Below, piece by piece: positions 55,643 to 64,000 of a stretch of 64,000 nt of DNA. The DNA is from Pratylenchus scribneri (Eukaryota > Nematoda > Chromadorea > Rhabditida > Pratylenchidae): the NCBI GenBank assembly GCA_030063045.1, contig JAQSEB010000017.1, positions 1,240,001 through 1,304,000 of the forward strand, read 5' to 3'. The notes beneath the pieces were generated by a model. It had not been told where the DNA came from. It saw nothing but the letters and a program-made list of their open reading frames with translations, and made no database searches. Position 1 is the first letter of the stretch, and each line of letters begins with the position of its first letter. The position numbers were made by a program, and so were the translations under genes.

Positions 55643-58045
55643 TTATTTATTTAATTCATCATCAATAATTTGTTGTTTTCTGGGAAATTTAAGGAATGAT
55701 TTAATTGGGCCAAAAAATGGCTGAAGAGAATTTTGGAAACGAGAATCCAAACAAAGATCAATGGCCGGGTCCAAAACCATTCCTGTGAAAATGGGAGGAG
55801 CGAAAAAATTAATTTTAGGGAATGGGCACAAACCAATGAGCCAAACAATGGCTGCCAAACTGGACAATAATTCCACTTGGAAAAAAAGTTGGCCATGTAA
55901 AAATGTTTTACAATGACTTTTATGGCCAAGGCCAAGTTGTCGAAGGCCTTCCAATTTAATGAGGCCAACCAGGGAGATCAAAACGAATGGCACTTTGCAA
56001 AGACTAAAATTGAGTAAAAATTAAAATTGCTTGCGATTTTATCACCTAAAAACGAGTAAATTTAAGCTGAGTCGATTCATTGCCCGGAAATGGCGTTCCA
56101 TGAAGTCATTCTCCATTGATCCTTTACTCAGTGATCGAGGTTGAATTCGACGAGCCTTTCGATGCATTTGCCAAAGCATGGCCAAATGGCAGGAAATGGT
56201 AAGAAAATAGGCGATGGTCAATAGTAGAAATAGGCACAATGAAATTGGCCACTTGCATTCATCGAAAGGGCAATTAATTGGAGCGGATTGGGGGTAGAAG
56301 AGAGTGGCACCGAGAAGGGCAAATGGAATCTATAATACGGTGAGAAAATTAAGATTTCCCTTATTCTGATTTGTAATTGCACTATTCTGATTTGTAATTG
56401 TAATTGCCCCATTCTGATTTGTAATTTTAATTGCACTATTCTGATTTGTAATTGTAATTGCCCCATTCTGATTTGTAATTGCCCCATTCTGATTTGTAAT
56501 TGTAATTGCCCCATTCTGATTTGTAATTGCCCCATTCTGATTTGTAATTGTAATTGCCCCATTCTGATTTGTAATTGTAATTGCCCCATTCTGATTTGTA
56601 ATTGCCCCATTCTGATTTGTAATTGTAATTGCCCCATTCTGATTTGTAATTATAATTGCCCCATTCTGATTTGTAATTGTAATTGCCCCATTCTGATTTG
56701 TAATTGCCCCATTCTGATTTGTAATTGTAATTGCCCCATTCTGATTTGTAATTGCCCCATTCTGATTTGTAATTGCACTATTCTGATTTGTAATTGTAAT
56801 TGCCTCATTCTGATTTGTAATTGTAATTGCCCCATTCTGATTTGTAATTGTAATTGCCCCATTCTGATTTGTAATTGTAATTGCCTCATTCTGATTTGTA
56901 ATTGTAATAATTGCCCCATTCTGATTTGTAATTGTAATTGCCCCATTCTGATTTGTAATTGTAATTGCCTCATTCTGATTTGTAATTGTAATTGCCCCAT
57001 TCTGATTTGTAATTGTAATTGCCCCATTATGATTTGTAATTGTAATTGCCCCATTCTGATTTGTAATTGTAATTGCCCCATTCTGATTTGTAATTGTAAT
57101 TGCCCCATTCTGATTTGTAATTGTAATTGCCCCATTCTGATTTGTAATTGTAATTGCCTCATTCTGATTTGTAATTGTAATAATTGCCCCATTCTGATTT
57201 GTAATTATAATTGCCCCATTCTGATTTGTAACGAATTTGGACAAAATTAAGCATTTAGAGAACGAACCGATGCACCAATTGCGATGGCCCAAATCGTGGC
57301 TATCAAAGCCCAACAAAATCCCATTGAAATTCGGCTTCGATAGATTAGAGGATGAAGAACGGCCGCATAAAGCATTGAACTCAATGCCAAATTTGTGCCA
57401 GCCATAGCCAGAAATTGAGCAACCCCAACCACCATAAAAATGACCAAAGACCAATAATTGAAGGCCCCAAAACGCCAGGCAAGAAGGACAAAAAGAAGAA
57501 GGAAAAGGGCCAACAAACAAGCCATCGAACGGGAAAGTAACAAAACGAGACGTTTTCTGTAGAGAAATGGGGCAATTATTTGCTAGTTTTTAAATATTTA
57601 ATGGAAAGTTATCCCCCGCAAATGAATTGAATTTTCGCTGACCTTCCATTCTTTCCCTGCTGCTGGCTTTGAGTTTGAGATAATCCGCCGAAAATGGCTG
57701 CCTTTCGGAAAATAAGACGGATAGAAAGGATGGCCAACAATGAATTAGCCACTAATGCGATGATGGCAATGGCCAATGGGAGGAATGCCAAGAAAAATTG
57801 TCGAAATTCTTTGGCCCGATGCAATTCCTGGGAACAAACAAAAAACAATTATATTCTTTAATTTGGGGTTGAAATGGATTTCCTCAAAGAAGGGGCTGAA
57901 TTCACAATTCTGACCAAAAATTCGAACTCGCCTTCAGCATAGTGCACCAATCTTGGCCTGGTTCAATAGCGCATGAGAGATATTTTTGATCGGCCGGATC
58001 ACGATATTCGCCCGGACAATTGGCAAAAACGTCGGGAACGACCAT
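55643..58045 (-). CDS. Seven-transmembrane receptor, rhodopsin-like
   Basis: Six exons (57932-58045, 57643-57827, 57268-57556, 56046-56329, 55834-56003, 55643-55782) give 393 residues. A cysteine-containing N-terminal segment precedes seven hydrophobic helices: TM1 with FLPLAIAIIALVANSLLAIL, TM3 ending LHPLIYRSR (in the place of DRY), a cysteine-bearing second extracellular loop (INCPFDECKWP), TM5 with a basic third loop (HRKARR), and TM7 with MVLDPAIDLCLDSRF (in the place of NPxxY). A rhodopsin-like peptide or chemosensory receptor is likely; I cannot name the subfamily or ligand. Intron 1 has donor GCGAGT (GC-AG). Intron 3 (56330-57267) is filled with a 27-bp minisatellite. A further 5' exon is possible, since the N-terminus has no signal peptide. 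Confidence 0.78.
56350..57232 (-). repeat. 27-bp intronic minisatellite, array 3
   Basis: About 33-36 units of the same repeat as at 13.4 and 27.2 kb. It has more size variants: many 21-bp units lack GTAATT, and two have an added TAA. Variant heads include CCTCAT and CACTAT. It lies in the third intron of the 7-TM receptor gene. On the host's sense strand it again reads CAATTACAAATCAGAATGGGG. Confidence 0.95.
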
Positions 58046-58699
58046 TTTCGGGTAGCCAAATTTATGTGATAAGCATGGGAGCCATATATTTTGAGGGGAA
58101 TCGGGAATGAGGCGATGCTGGGAAGGAGGAGTGCTCAGCAATCGACAGTTTTTTTACTGGGCCAAAATGAGGGGATTGGTCTGGAATTTGCCCTTACCCC
58201 TTTGGCCCCTTCCCATTCGACCCTCCAACATTTTCCCTTCTTAAATCGTTCTTCTTTTTATTTTTATTTGCGCTTCTTCCTCCACAAATTCCCGTCGTCA
58301 TTTCCCCCAGCTTAATTCCTCCCAAGATTATATTTTGATTATTCAACTTTTTTACTTCCACCCCCATATTTCTCATTTTCCTCTTCCAAGTTGTGGTCTC
58401 GCCCTTTTCTCATTTTTAATTCTCGGAGAAAATGGCGTCAAAGAAGAAAGTTAGAAATGGAAGGAAAAGCAAAGCAGTCTCCCAACTGGCCAGCTGCTCT
58501 TCGATTCAGCCAGTCGCCGATGGCTTTCATCCTTCCTATGTTGGCCTCATCCATCCCATCGGCCATGGGAAATTGATCTCCTGGCCAATTCCCTTGAGCC
58601 CATTCTTTCAAAAGGCCTCTCGGAATTTTCCTTTCATTGATCCATTTGATCTATTCTTTTGGCCATTTCTCCATCCCAAATTCGTAAAATAACCAAAAA
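58046..58699. other. Divergent promoter region (7-TM receptor / unrecognised gene)
   Basis: Open frames on both strands but no domain or splice-supported exon. It may include a missing 5' exon of the receptor gene. Confidence 0.4.
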
Positions 58700-60598
58700 A
58701 TGTCCTGGTCTTCATCCTCATATTCTTCTCCTTCTTATTCCTCAGTAATCGATGGGCCCACGGCTCGGCAACAAATTTTGCCACCCGGCTATGACACTTT
58801 AGGCTATACAAATCGAATTCAGGAACAATGGTCTCGGGAATTCGATCCAACCCGAGTGCATCGAAATGAAATTGCCGGCGGCCCATTGACACAAAGCTAT
58901 GAGAATTTGGGTTGGCTGTCAACTTTTGGGCAAAATGCTGATTGGTCCATTTTTCAGTGAAGAACATTTTCCGTCCCGAACAAACGAATGGGCCGGCCGG
59001 TAGTCCGCCATTACCGCCTTCATTTGCGCCACCCGAAAGTCGTGTTGGGGCGACGACAACGACGCAAAGGATTCTGGGATGCACGGATAGGCCAAAAATC
59101 AGTGCAGCCGCAATGAAACGCATTGAAGACCAATTAGGCCGCGATGCACTAGACGATACATGTGGGAAAAGGGAAAATTATAATTTGATTGATGACAATA
59201 TTCCATCAACAATTCCCTCAAATTATTCTCTTTCTTTTCACACATAATTTTATGGCCTCGAGCATGATTTGATGAATGGGTTCATCCCATCTACCGTATT
59301 TCCTATTGGCTCCCGCTCTTTCTAGTAGAAGCCACCTCTTATAATAACCCGAATTGAAGGGTTTGAAAAATAAGAGCTCCTACCTCTAATAATAGCTCTT
59401 TTTGAAGATTTTAAGGTGAAAAAAAGTAAAAATATGAATTTTTCCACCACTGGACGGTCTCTGATAATAGTAGCCACAGGGCCATATCACTAATAGAGGA
59501 AATATGGTAATGAATTTCAATTGCTTTTAAAACATCTTTTAGAGTCCAAATTTGTGAATGAATAAACAAAATTTGGCAAGCTTTTGGGGCTTTTTTCTGC
59601 AACACAAAAATTTGACTGAATCTTTATTTTATCTCAAATTCCTCTCAAATTGTAACAAAATACAATAAAATAATTCACCTTATTTATTATTAAGATGATG
59701 ACCAATTGTGGAAATCGCCATTGGATGAAGTGTACGCCGAATTGGGCATTGGCTCTGGGGCAACCCCCTCATTGACCAACATCACTTCACCCGATCCCCG
59801 TTTTTCCGTCTATACACCAAAATCATCGTCCGAATACTTTTCCACCGCATCCGCCCCACCCTCCTCAATTCGCAGTTCAACCCTTGGAACATATCGGGTA
59901 AATTACTTTTGGACAATTAAAAGATTAAGCAATTTTTAAATAATTTCTTTGCAATTTTCGTAATTTTTTTGCCAATTTAGTTGGGTGCGCCTTCCTCACT
60001 GCGTGCCATCCCCTCATCGGGTGGTCGGGGTGTCCAGTTCGAGGATGAAGACCGTTGGCGCAATACGGACAGGCAAACCCTGTTGGACTATAAGGACACC
60101 CAACACCAATCGCCCTTTTCCGCGCATTTGTACCAAGGCGGAGTGCAGCGTCAAGATTCACGCATTGTTGGCTCAAATTTTGTGCAATTGACCACACGGC
60201 CAAAGGATCGATTCTTGGAAAAGGTCGGCATTTGGGGATTGGAAAAATGCCCTATGGGAAAAGGAAAGACAAATAAAGCCAAAATGAGAAAATACCCATT
60301 AAATTAAATCTCAAAATAAGCAAAAAATGGTTTTCGATTTATGGCCGAAATAAGATTTCTCGATTGCTCCTTTTTTATTTTCCTGTAATTTTTTCCATCC
60401 ATTCTTCTGGTTCCGGTCTTATTTCTCAATTTTATTCCTTTGAATTTATTTGCCCCAATAAATTCTCTCAATTTCCTGTAAGAGAGCACAGCATTAAAAA
60501 TGCCAAAAATAAATAAATCCCTTCAATTTTCCAATAAAATTTTTTTGCAGCTGGACAAAACGCTAGCCGATATCCGTTCCGAGCCACGCTATTATTAA
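58700..60598 (+). CDS. Unrecognised conserved-looking intracellular protein
   Basis: Five exons (58700-58910, 58958-59161, 59695-59897, 59981-60223, 60551-60598) join in frame to 302 residues. It starts with a Ser/Tyr-rich MSWSSSSYSSPSYSS, has no signal peptide or TM segment, and has a Pro/Ser/Thr-rich low-complexity middle. Short ordered-looking patches are GYDTLGYTNRIQEQWSREF, LWKSPLDEVYAELG and RFLEK/LDKTLADIRSEPRYY at the end. It could be a cytoskeletal or scaffold protein, but I do not recognise the family. Intron 2 carries a MITE (59294-59507). The splice consistency makes a real gene likely. Confidence 0.72.
59294..59507. mobile_element. TIR element (MITE) family 2, copy 2
   Basis: A 214-bp copy with ends CCGTATTTCC and GGAAATATGG flanked by TA on both sides (59292-59293 and 59508-59509). 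This is compatible with TA target duplication as in Tc1/mariner-type MITEs. The interior matches copy 1 at 18931-19165 almost throughout. It lies in an intron of the unrecognised gene. Confidence 0.82.
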
Positions 60599-60959
60599 TA
60601 TTCATGAAAGGAAAGGCCACAAAAAGGTCCTTTTGGAAGAGGAGAAATGAATTGGCAATTTGGGGAAAGGATGTTTTTCATTTTTTGGGGCACACCTTTT
60701 TGTTGAATGAATGACGTTTTTGAAGGAACATTTTGAAATGATGAATGAATGTTTTGTGCCAAAATAAAAATGAATGAAATTTATTTCAAAAAATATCGCA
60801 AAAATAGGGAAAAGGTGGAGGAATGAAGGGAGGAGGAAATGTTTTTGATTATCGCCACCAAATAACAACATCAAATTATTTGAAAAAATTTTCGGGGATT
60901 CCAAACCATCAGCCGCTCATTTTTCTTTTCCTTAAGTTCTACTTTATTTTGTTCGTTCC
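60599..60959. other. Convergent 3' spacer (unrecognised gene / RYamide gene)
   Basis: AT-rich sequence with polyadenylation-like AATAAA near 60760. No exon recognised. Confidence 0.45.
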
Positions 60960-61904
60960 TCATCTTTCCATCATTCTGAAGGGTCGGCATCGAAGGAATT
61001 CGCCGTCTCCAGTTCTTTGGCAAAGAAGCCATGGGCCTAAAAATTTTGATCTAATTTTATTGTATTTGAATTTGATTTTAGAGGATAAAAAGGATACCCT
61101 AAAAGCCGATAATTTTTAAAAATTTAGCAATCATCTTGGGATAAACAATTAAAAGAATCATTCATTTATTGTTCATGCCAACAATGCCTAAAAAGAGCCT
61201 TTTCCTATTCATCTTACTGTACCCTCATCAGCCCCCACTCTTTTCTTAATCGCCCCGTCACCCTATCAATCAAATATTGCCTCAACCCTCAATCCGTCTT
61301 TTTAAACACGCCCTTTTCTTCTCCTATTGTTTTTATTTTTACCCTTCACATTTTTTTATCACATTTTCCCGCACAATTAATAAAGAATAATTTAAAGGCG
61401 AGTTTATCCCTATACCGTTTATTGGGCTACTAGCGGTTTAGGCCAGGTCCAGCTCTCGCCCCAAACCACTTTAGCTCTATATTAGGACATAATTTTTTTT
61501 TATGATTCATCAACATTAATTTTCCCGGAAATTACTAAATGGGTCATTTAAAACCAATAATATTTTGTGACTTCCTATTTGTCAAATGTTTTTTCACCTG
61601 CGCTTTCGAATCGATTTCCTCCAGCAGCCGGGGCTGTCATTCCAATGTTTCCGCCACTTCGTTTCCCGTATCGAGACAAAACTGCCGCCCTTCCATATCG
61701 GCTCAAAAGGGCGCCCGATTGCAGATCGCGTTTTAACCGCAATTGTTGTCCTTCCTGTTGATTTTGTCCAACGGATTTGATGGAGGATGGGGCAGCTGAG
61801 ATGGCCAAAATGAAATCGGAGATGAGCATCAAGAAAATGAGAAGGGAAAGGAAAATGAGAGGAATTCGGGGAATTTGGCCAGTAGCAAAGGTTGATGATG
61901 CCAT
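60960..61904 (-). CDS. lury-1: Luqin-like RYamide neuropeptide precursor (LURY-1 type)
   Basis: Two exons (61598-61904, 60960-61036) encode a 127-residue preprohormone. A signal peptide (PLIFLSLLIFLMLISDFILA) is followed by KR, then two RYamide peptides back to back: ...SGALLSRY-GR and AAVLSRY-GKR. The Gly residues give C-terminal amidation. Exon 2 contains LLCQRTGDGEFLRCRP, two cysteines separated by ten residues, the hallmark C-terminal motif of luqin precursors. C. elegans LURY-1 carries two RYamides of this kind and acts on feeding and egg-laying through NPR-22. The exon phases match (GCA-G/GC-CCA). The 561-bp intron holds an interspersed repeat copy (61190-61492). If the intron is overlooked, the gene looks like a single exon lacking the cysteine motif. 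Confidence 0.92.
61190..61492 (-). repeat. Interspersed ~300-bp repeat, copy C
   Basis: Reverse-orientation copy in the RYamide-precursor intron, sense with respect to that gene. It has the tail (GGTACAGTAAGATGAATAGG), AATATTTGATTGATAGGGTG, GTGCGGGAAAATGTG, TTAAATTATTCTTTATTAAT, and the GC-rich head ending at GTCCTAATATAGAGC. No MITE is present, so it documents the empty site for the insertion in copy B. Confidence 0.8.
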
Positions 61905-63530
61905 TTTTCGGGAGGATGACCTTTTAGATCGAGAGGAGTTTGCCTTTGGAAAAAATAAATATGTAAATAAATCGGATTAATGGATAAGGAAGTTTGTTGA
62001 AATCTCAGAGGGAAAATAAAGTATGTCTGGAGAATGAGGAAGGAAAGTTGGAAAAAGGATATGGCCGGAAAAATGGCGTCAACCGGTGGGGTTTTTGTCA
62101 AAAAGGGCAGCTGAAAAGAAAAGTGTCGACTCACTTAAGACAACACAGGTGTGGGATTTTGTTAATTACTTTAAAAAGTGTTTATCCAATTAGTTTGACA
62201 CTTTTGAAAGTTACATTCCCTCTGGTGCCTTAAGGGCTTATTTTACAGAGAATTTTAGTTATGAAAATGCCAATGGAAAATGTGAAGGATTTTGGTGGAA
62301 ATAATAATAAGAGGGAGCCACCAAAACTGGCCAAAATGAGCCCATTGGGAACCATCAAAACCACAATATATAACCATGTGAGAATGTTGAGAAGGGCTTT
62401 TTTGTGTGAATGTGAAGAGGCAATTCAAAGACCCTCCTCAACAGGTAAATATATTCCACAAAAATGGCCATAAATGGAATAAAAAATGATGGAAGGTGGA
62501 AAGGAGATAATTGCCAAAATGGGTTGGTGCCTCCTAAATATATTCATAAAACAACCAATTTTCAACAGGAATTTTGGCTCACATTTAAATGCCACTAAAG
62601 GGGGGCTCCGGTTTTTGTTGTCAGGAAATGGTTGGTGGTGGCTGGAGCCGGCTGATGAGAAGGAAATGGAAGGAAGGGCACAAAAAGAAGAAGACGGGAG
62701 GATTAGCAGCAAATGAGGCGGTGAGTATAAATGACTTGGAGAAAAGGACGACGACACGGCCTCTGACATGGAATGGATGAACCCAAAGGGGTGGAATGGA
62801 GGAAACGAAACGCCATTTTCCATGAATGTACACGGAGGGGGGAAATGCCTTCTTCGTCTTTGGTGAACACCGTCTTTGACGGTGAAATGGAAATGAAAGG
62901 AAAGTAAGAGAAATGGCCAATTCCCTCCCCTTTCGGCACCCCTCAACAACATCAACAGTCATTTTGCCCCTAAAGGGGTCCATCCATTCCATAGTGCCAG
63001 TGCCAATGTGGCCAACACCCGACAACCTTAATAAATGAGCAAAAGAGGAAGATGGATGGATGGGAAGGAGGAAGAATGAGAATGAGGGGGTGGATGAGGC
63101 GGAAGCATGGACAAGGATGGCACACGTTGAAGCGTGGAATGGGGGGCGGTGGAATGCAAAAATGCCATCCGGGCCAATCAACGATGATGGACGCATAACC
63201 TTATTATGTTTTGGGAAGGGGGGGGGGGTGGGTGGTGCCACTTTTGCGTCGTCCAAACTAATTCAATAAAATGAAGAATGAATGCCGAATGATGATGCCA
63301 ACAATGTGGCCAACCTGCCGAATGCCAATGATGAAAGAGAAGGAAAGGGAGAGGGGCACTTATTTTGAGTATCTTGGCATCAAATATCATTAAAAAATAT
63401 TCTTTGTTCTATGAAAGGCATTTTAAAATGGTCAATTGAAATGTGTTGAAATATTTTTTAACAATAAAATGGTAAAACAATGAACAAAATAAAACAATAA
63501 ACAAAATTTGATGAATTTTCATTTGGTGTA
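61905..63530. other. Spacer between the RYamide gene and the exosome gene
   Basis: About 1.6 kb without a supported gene. A 211-codon minus-strand open frame (62621-63256) is Ser/Pro/Phe-rich, has no domain, and overlaps open frames on the other strand. A G run occurs at 63220-63230. RYamide-gene promoter elements should lie in the left part. Confidence 0.4.
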
Positions 63531-64000
63531 TTATCCATTCTTGGATTGAATAGTCAAAAATTGGTTCAATCCTTTCACATTTTTTAATGCCAAATCGCAA
63601 CAATGTTCAATCTAAATATAAAAATGGTCAATTAATTCATTCCATTTTTACCATTTTCGATGTAATGCACAAACTTCCATATTGATAAATGAGGCAAATT
63701 TCGTCTCGATGATTTGTACCAACAATCAAATATCCATCCACCAGCGAAGATTCCTCCGAATTTGGATCAACAATTGGTTCATCACTTAAATATAAAAAGT
63801 GATTAATTTTATTGCTTTTTATTCGTACATTCCACTGATAAATCCAAATGTGGTTGTGACTGGCCGATAATAAATGGTCAATGGGACTGGAGGGCGTTCA
63901 GCGGAATGCTGCAAAATTAAATGTGAAATATGAAATGTTAAAACTCACTAGAGTTAATTTTTTGGTAGTCGGATTATAGCTGACATCATTCCTTCGAAAA
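63531..64000 (-). CDS. Exosome RNase-PH-like subunit, RRP45/EXOSC9-like (partial)
   Basis: The 3' part of a gene whose 5' end lies beyond the window. Exons: 63949 to the window edge, 63829-63908, 63652-63784, 63531-63611. The translated part has RPPVPLTIYYRPV, then IVDPNSEESSLVDGYLIVG and RDEICLIYQYGSLCI, ending in a helical segment IEHCCDLALKNVKGL. This matches the second half of an RNase PH fold, best the EXOSC9 pattern (DPNEREERVMDGLLVI, EICTIQSSGG). Such subunits form the catalytically inert ring of the RNA exosome. It stops soon after the PH core, without the long acidic tail of human EXOSC9. RRP42/43-type subunits remain possible. Confidence 0.65.

Noticed and set aside
56330..57520. 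A 396-codon open frame spanning the third minisatellite array
   Set aside because: It reads the receptor exon in the wrong frame and then the repeat. The receptor frame with seven TM helices splices over the array.
62621..63256. A 211-codon minus-strand frame
   Set aside because: It has biased Ser/Pro/Phe composition, no domain, no splice-supported partner exons, and overlaps open frames on the opposite strand.

Overview
The window reads as nuclear DNA of a nematode. It is AT-rich and compact, most introns are 40-60 bp with TTTCAG-type acceptors, and the genes have clear nematode/metazoan relatives. At least six introns appear to start with GC instead of GT, and there is one F-box-like gene of a type I associate with plant-parasitic tylenchids. 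My best guess is a tylenchid, possibly a cyst-nematode relative. That placement is inference; no species marker is present. Most gene models were spliced by hand. For most complete models the exon lengths sum to an intact reading frame.

Layout, left to right. 1-1066: repeat-bearing spacer. 1067-2020 (+): p24 cargo receptor TMED2. 3183-19546 (+): one giant fibrillin/ZP-type matrix gene (FBN-1-like) with LDLa-like, calcium-binding EGF, mucin and ZP modules and a C-terminal membrane anchor. 19873-21482 (-): TACC centrosomal protein. 22229-24555 (+): calnexin. 24961-26514 (+): BTB/KCTD adaptor of the BACURD type. 27072-30985 (-): plexin-domain-containing protein whose last exon lies behind a 1.1-kb minisatellite. 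32258-35855 (+): two-pore K+ channel. 36047-37389 (-): arfaptin. 38141 to at least 40089 (-): goliath-type RING ligase. 42138-43489 (+): F-box-like gene with a frameshift. 43675-45424 (+): DHHC palmitoyltransferase. 46070-47262 (-): ribosomal protein uL4. 47796-49739 (-): sphingomyelin-synthase-family enzyme. 51362-52111 (+): unrecognised small secreted protein. 52313-55168 (-): BPI/LBP-family protein. 55643-58045 (-): seven-TM receptor. 58700-60598 (+): unrecognised protein. 60960-61904 (-): luqin/RYamide neuropeptide precursor (LURY-1-like). 63531 to the window end (-): 3' part of an exosome RNase-PH-like subunit (RRP45-like).

The genes are mostly unrelated housekeeping, secretory-pathway, neuronal and cuticle functions; no cluster or operon-like pathway is evident. 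What ties the window together is its repeats. A 27-bp minisatellite occupies introns of three different genes and points the same way relative to transcription each time. A ~300-bp interspersed repeat sits in five introns; one copy is split by a 181-bp hAT-like MITE with a perfect 8-bp target duplication. A second TIR element occurs twice. I see no sign of a wholly new multi-gene system. The strongest candidates for follow-up are the RYamide gene, the minisatellite family, the non-canonical introns and the unrecognised secreted protein.
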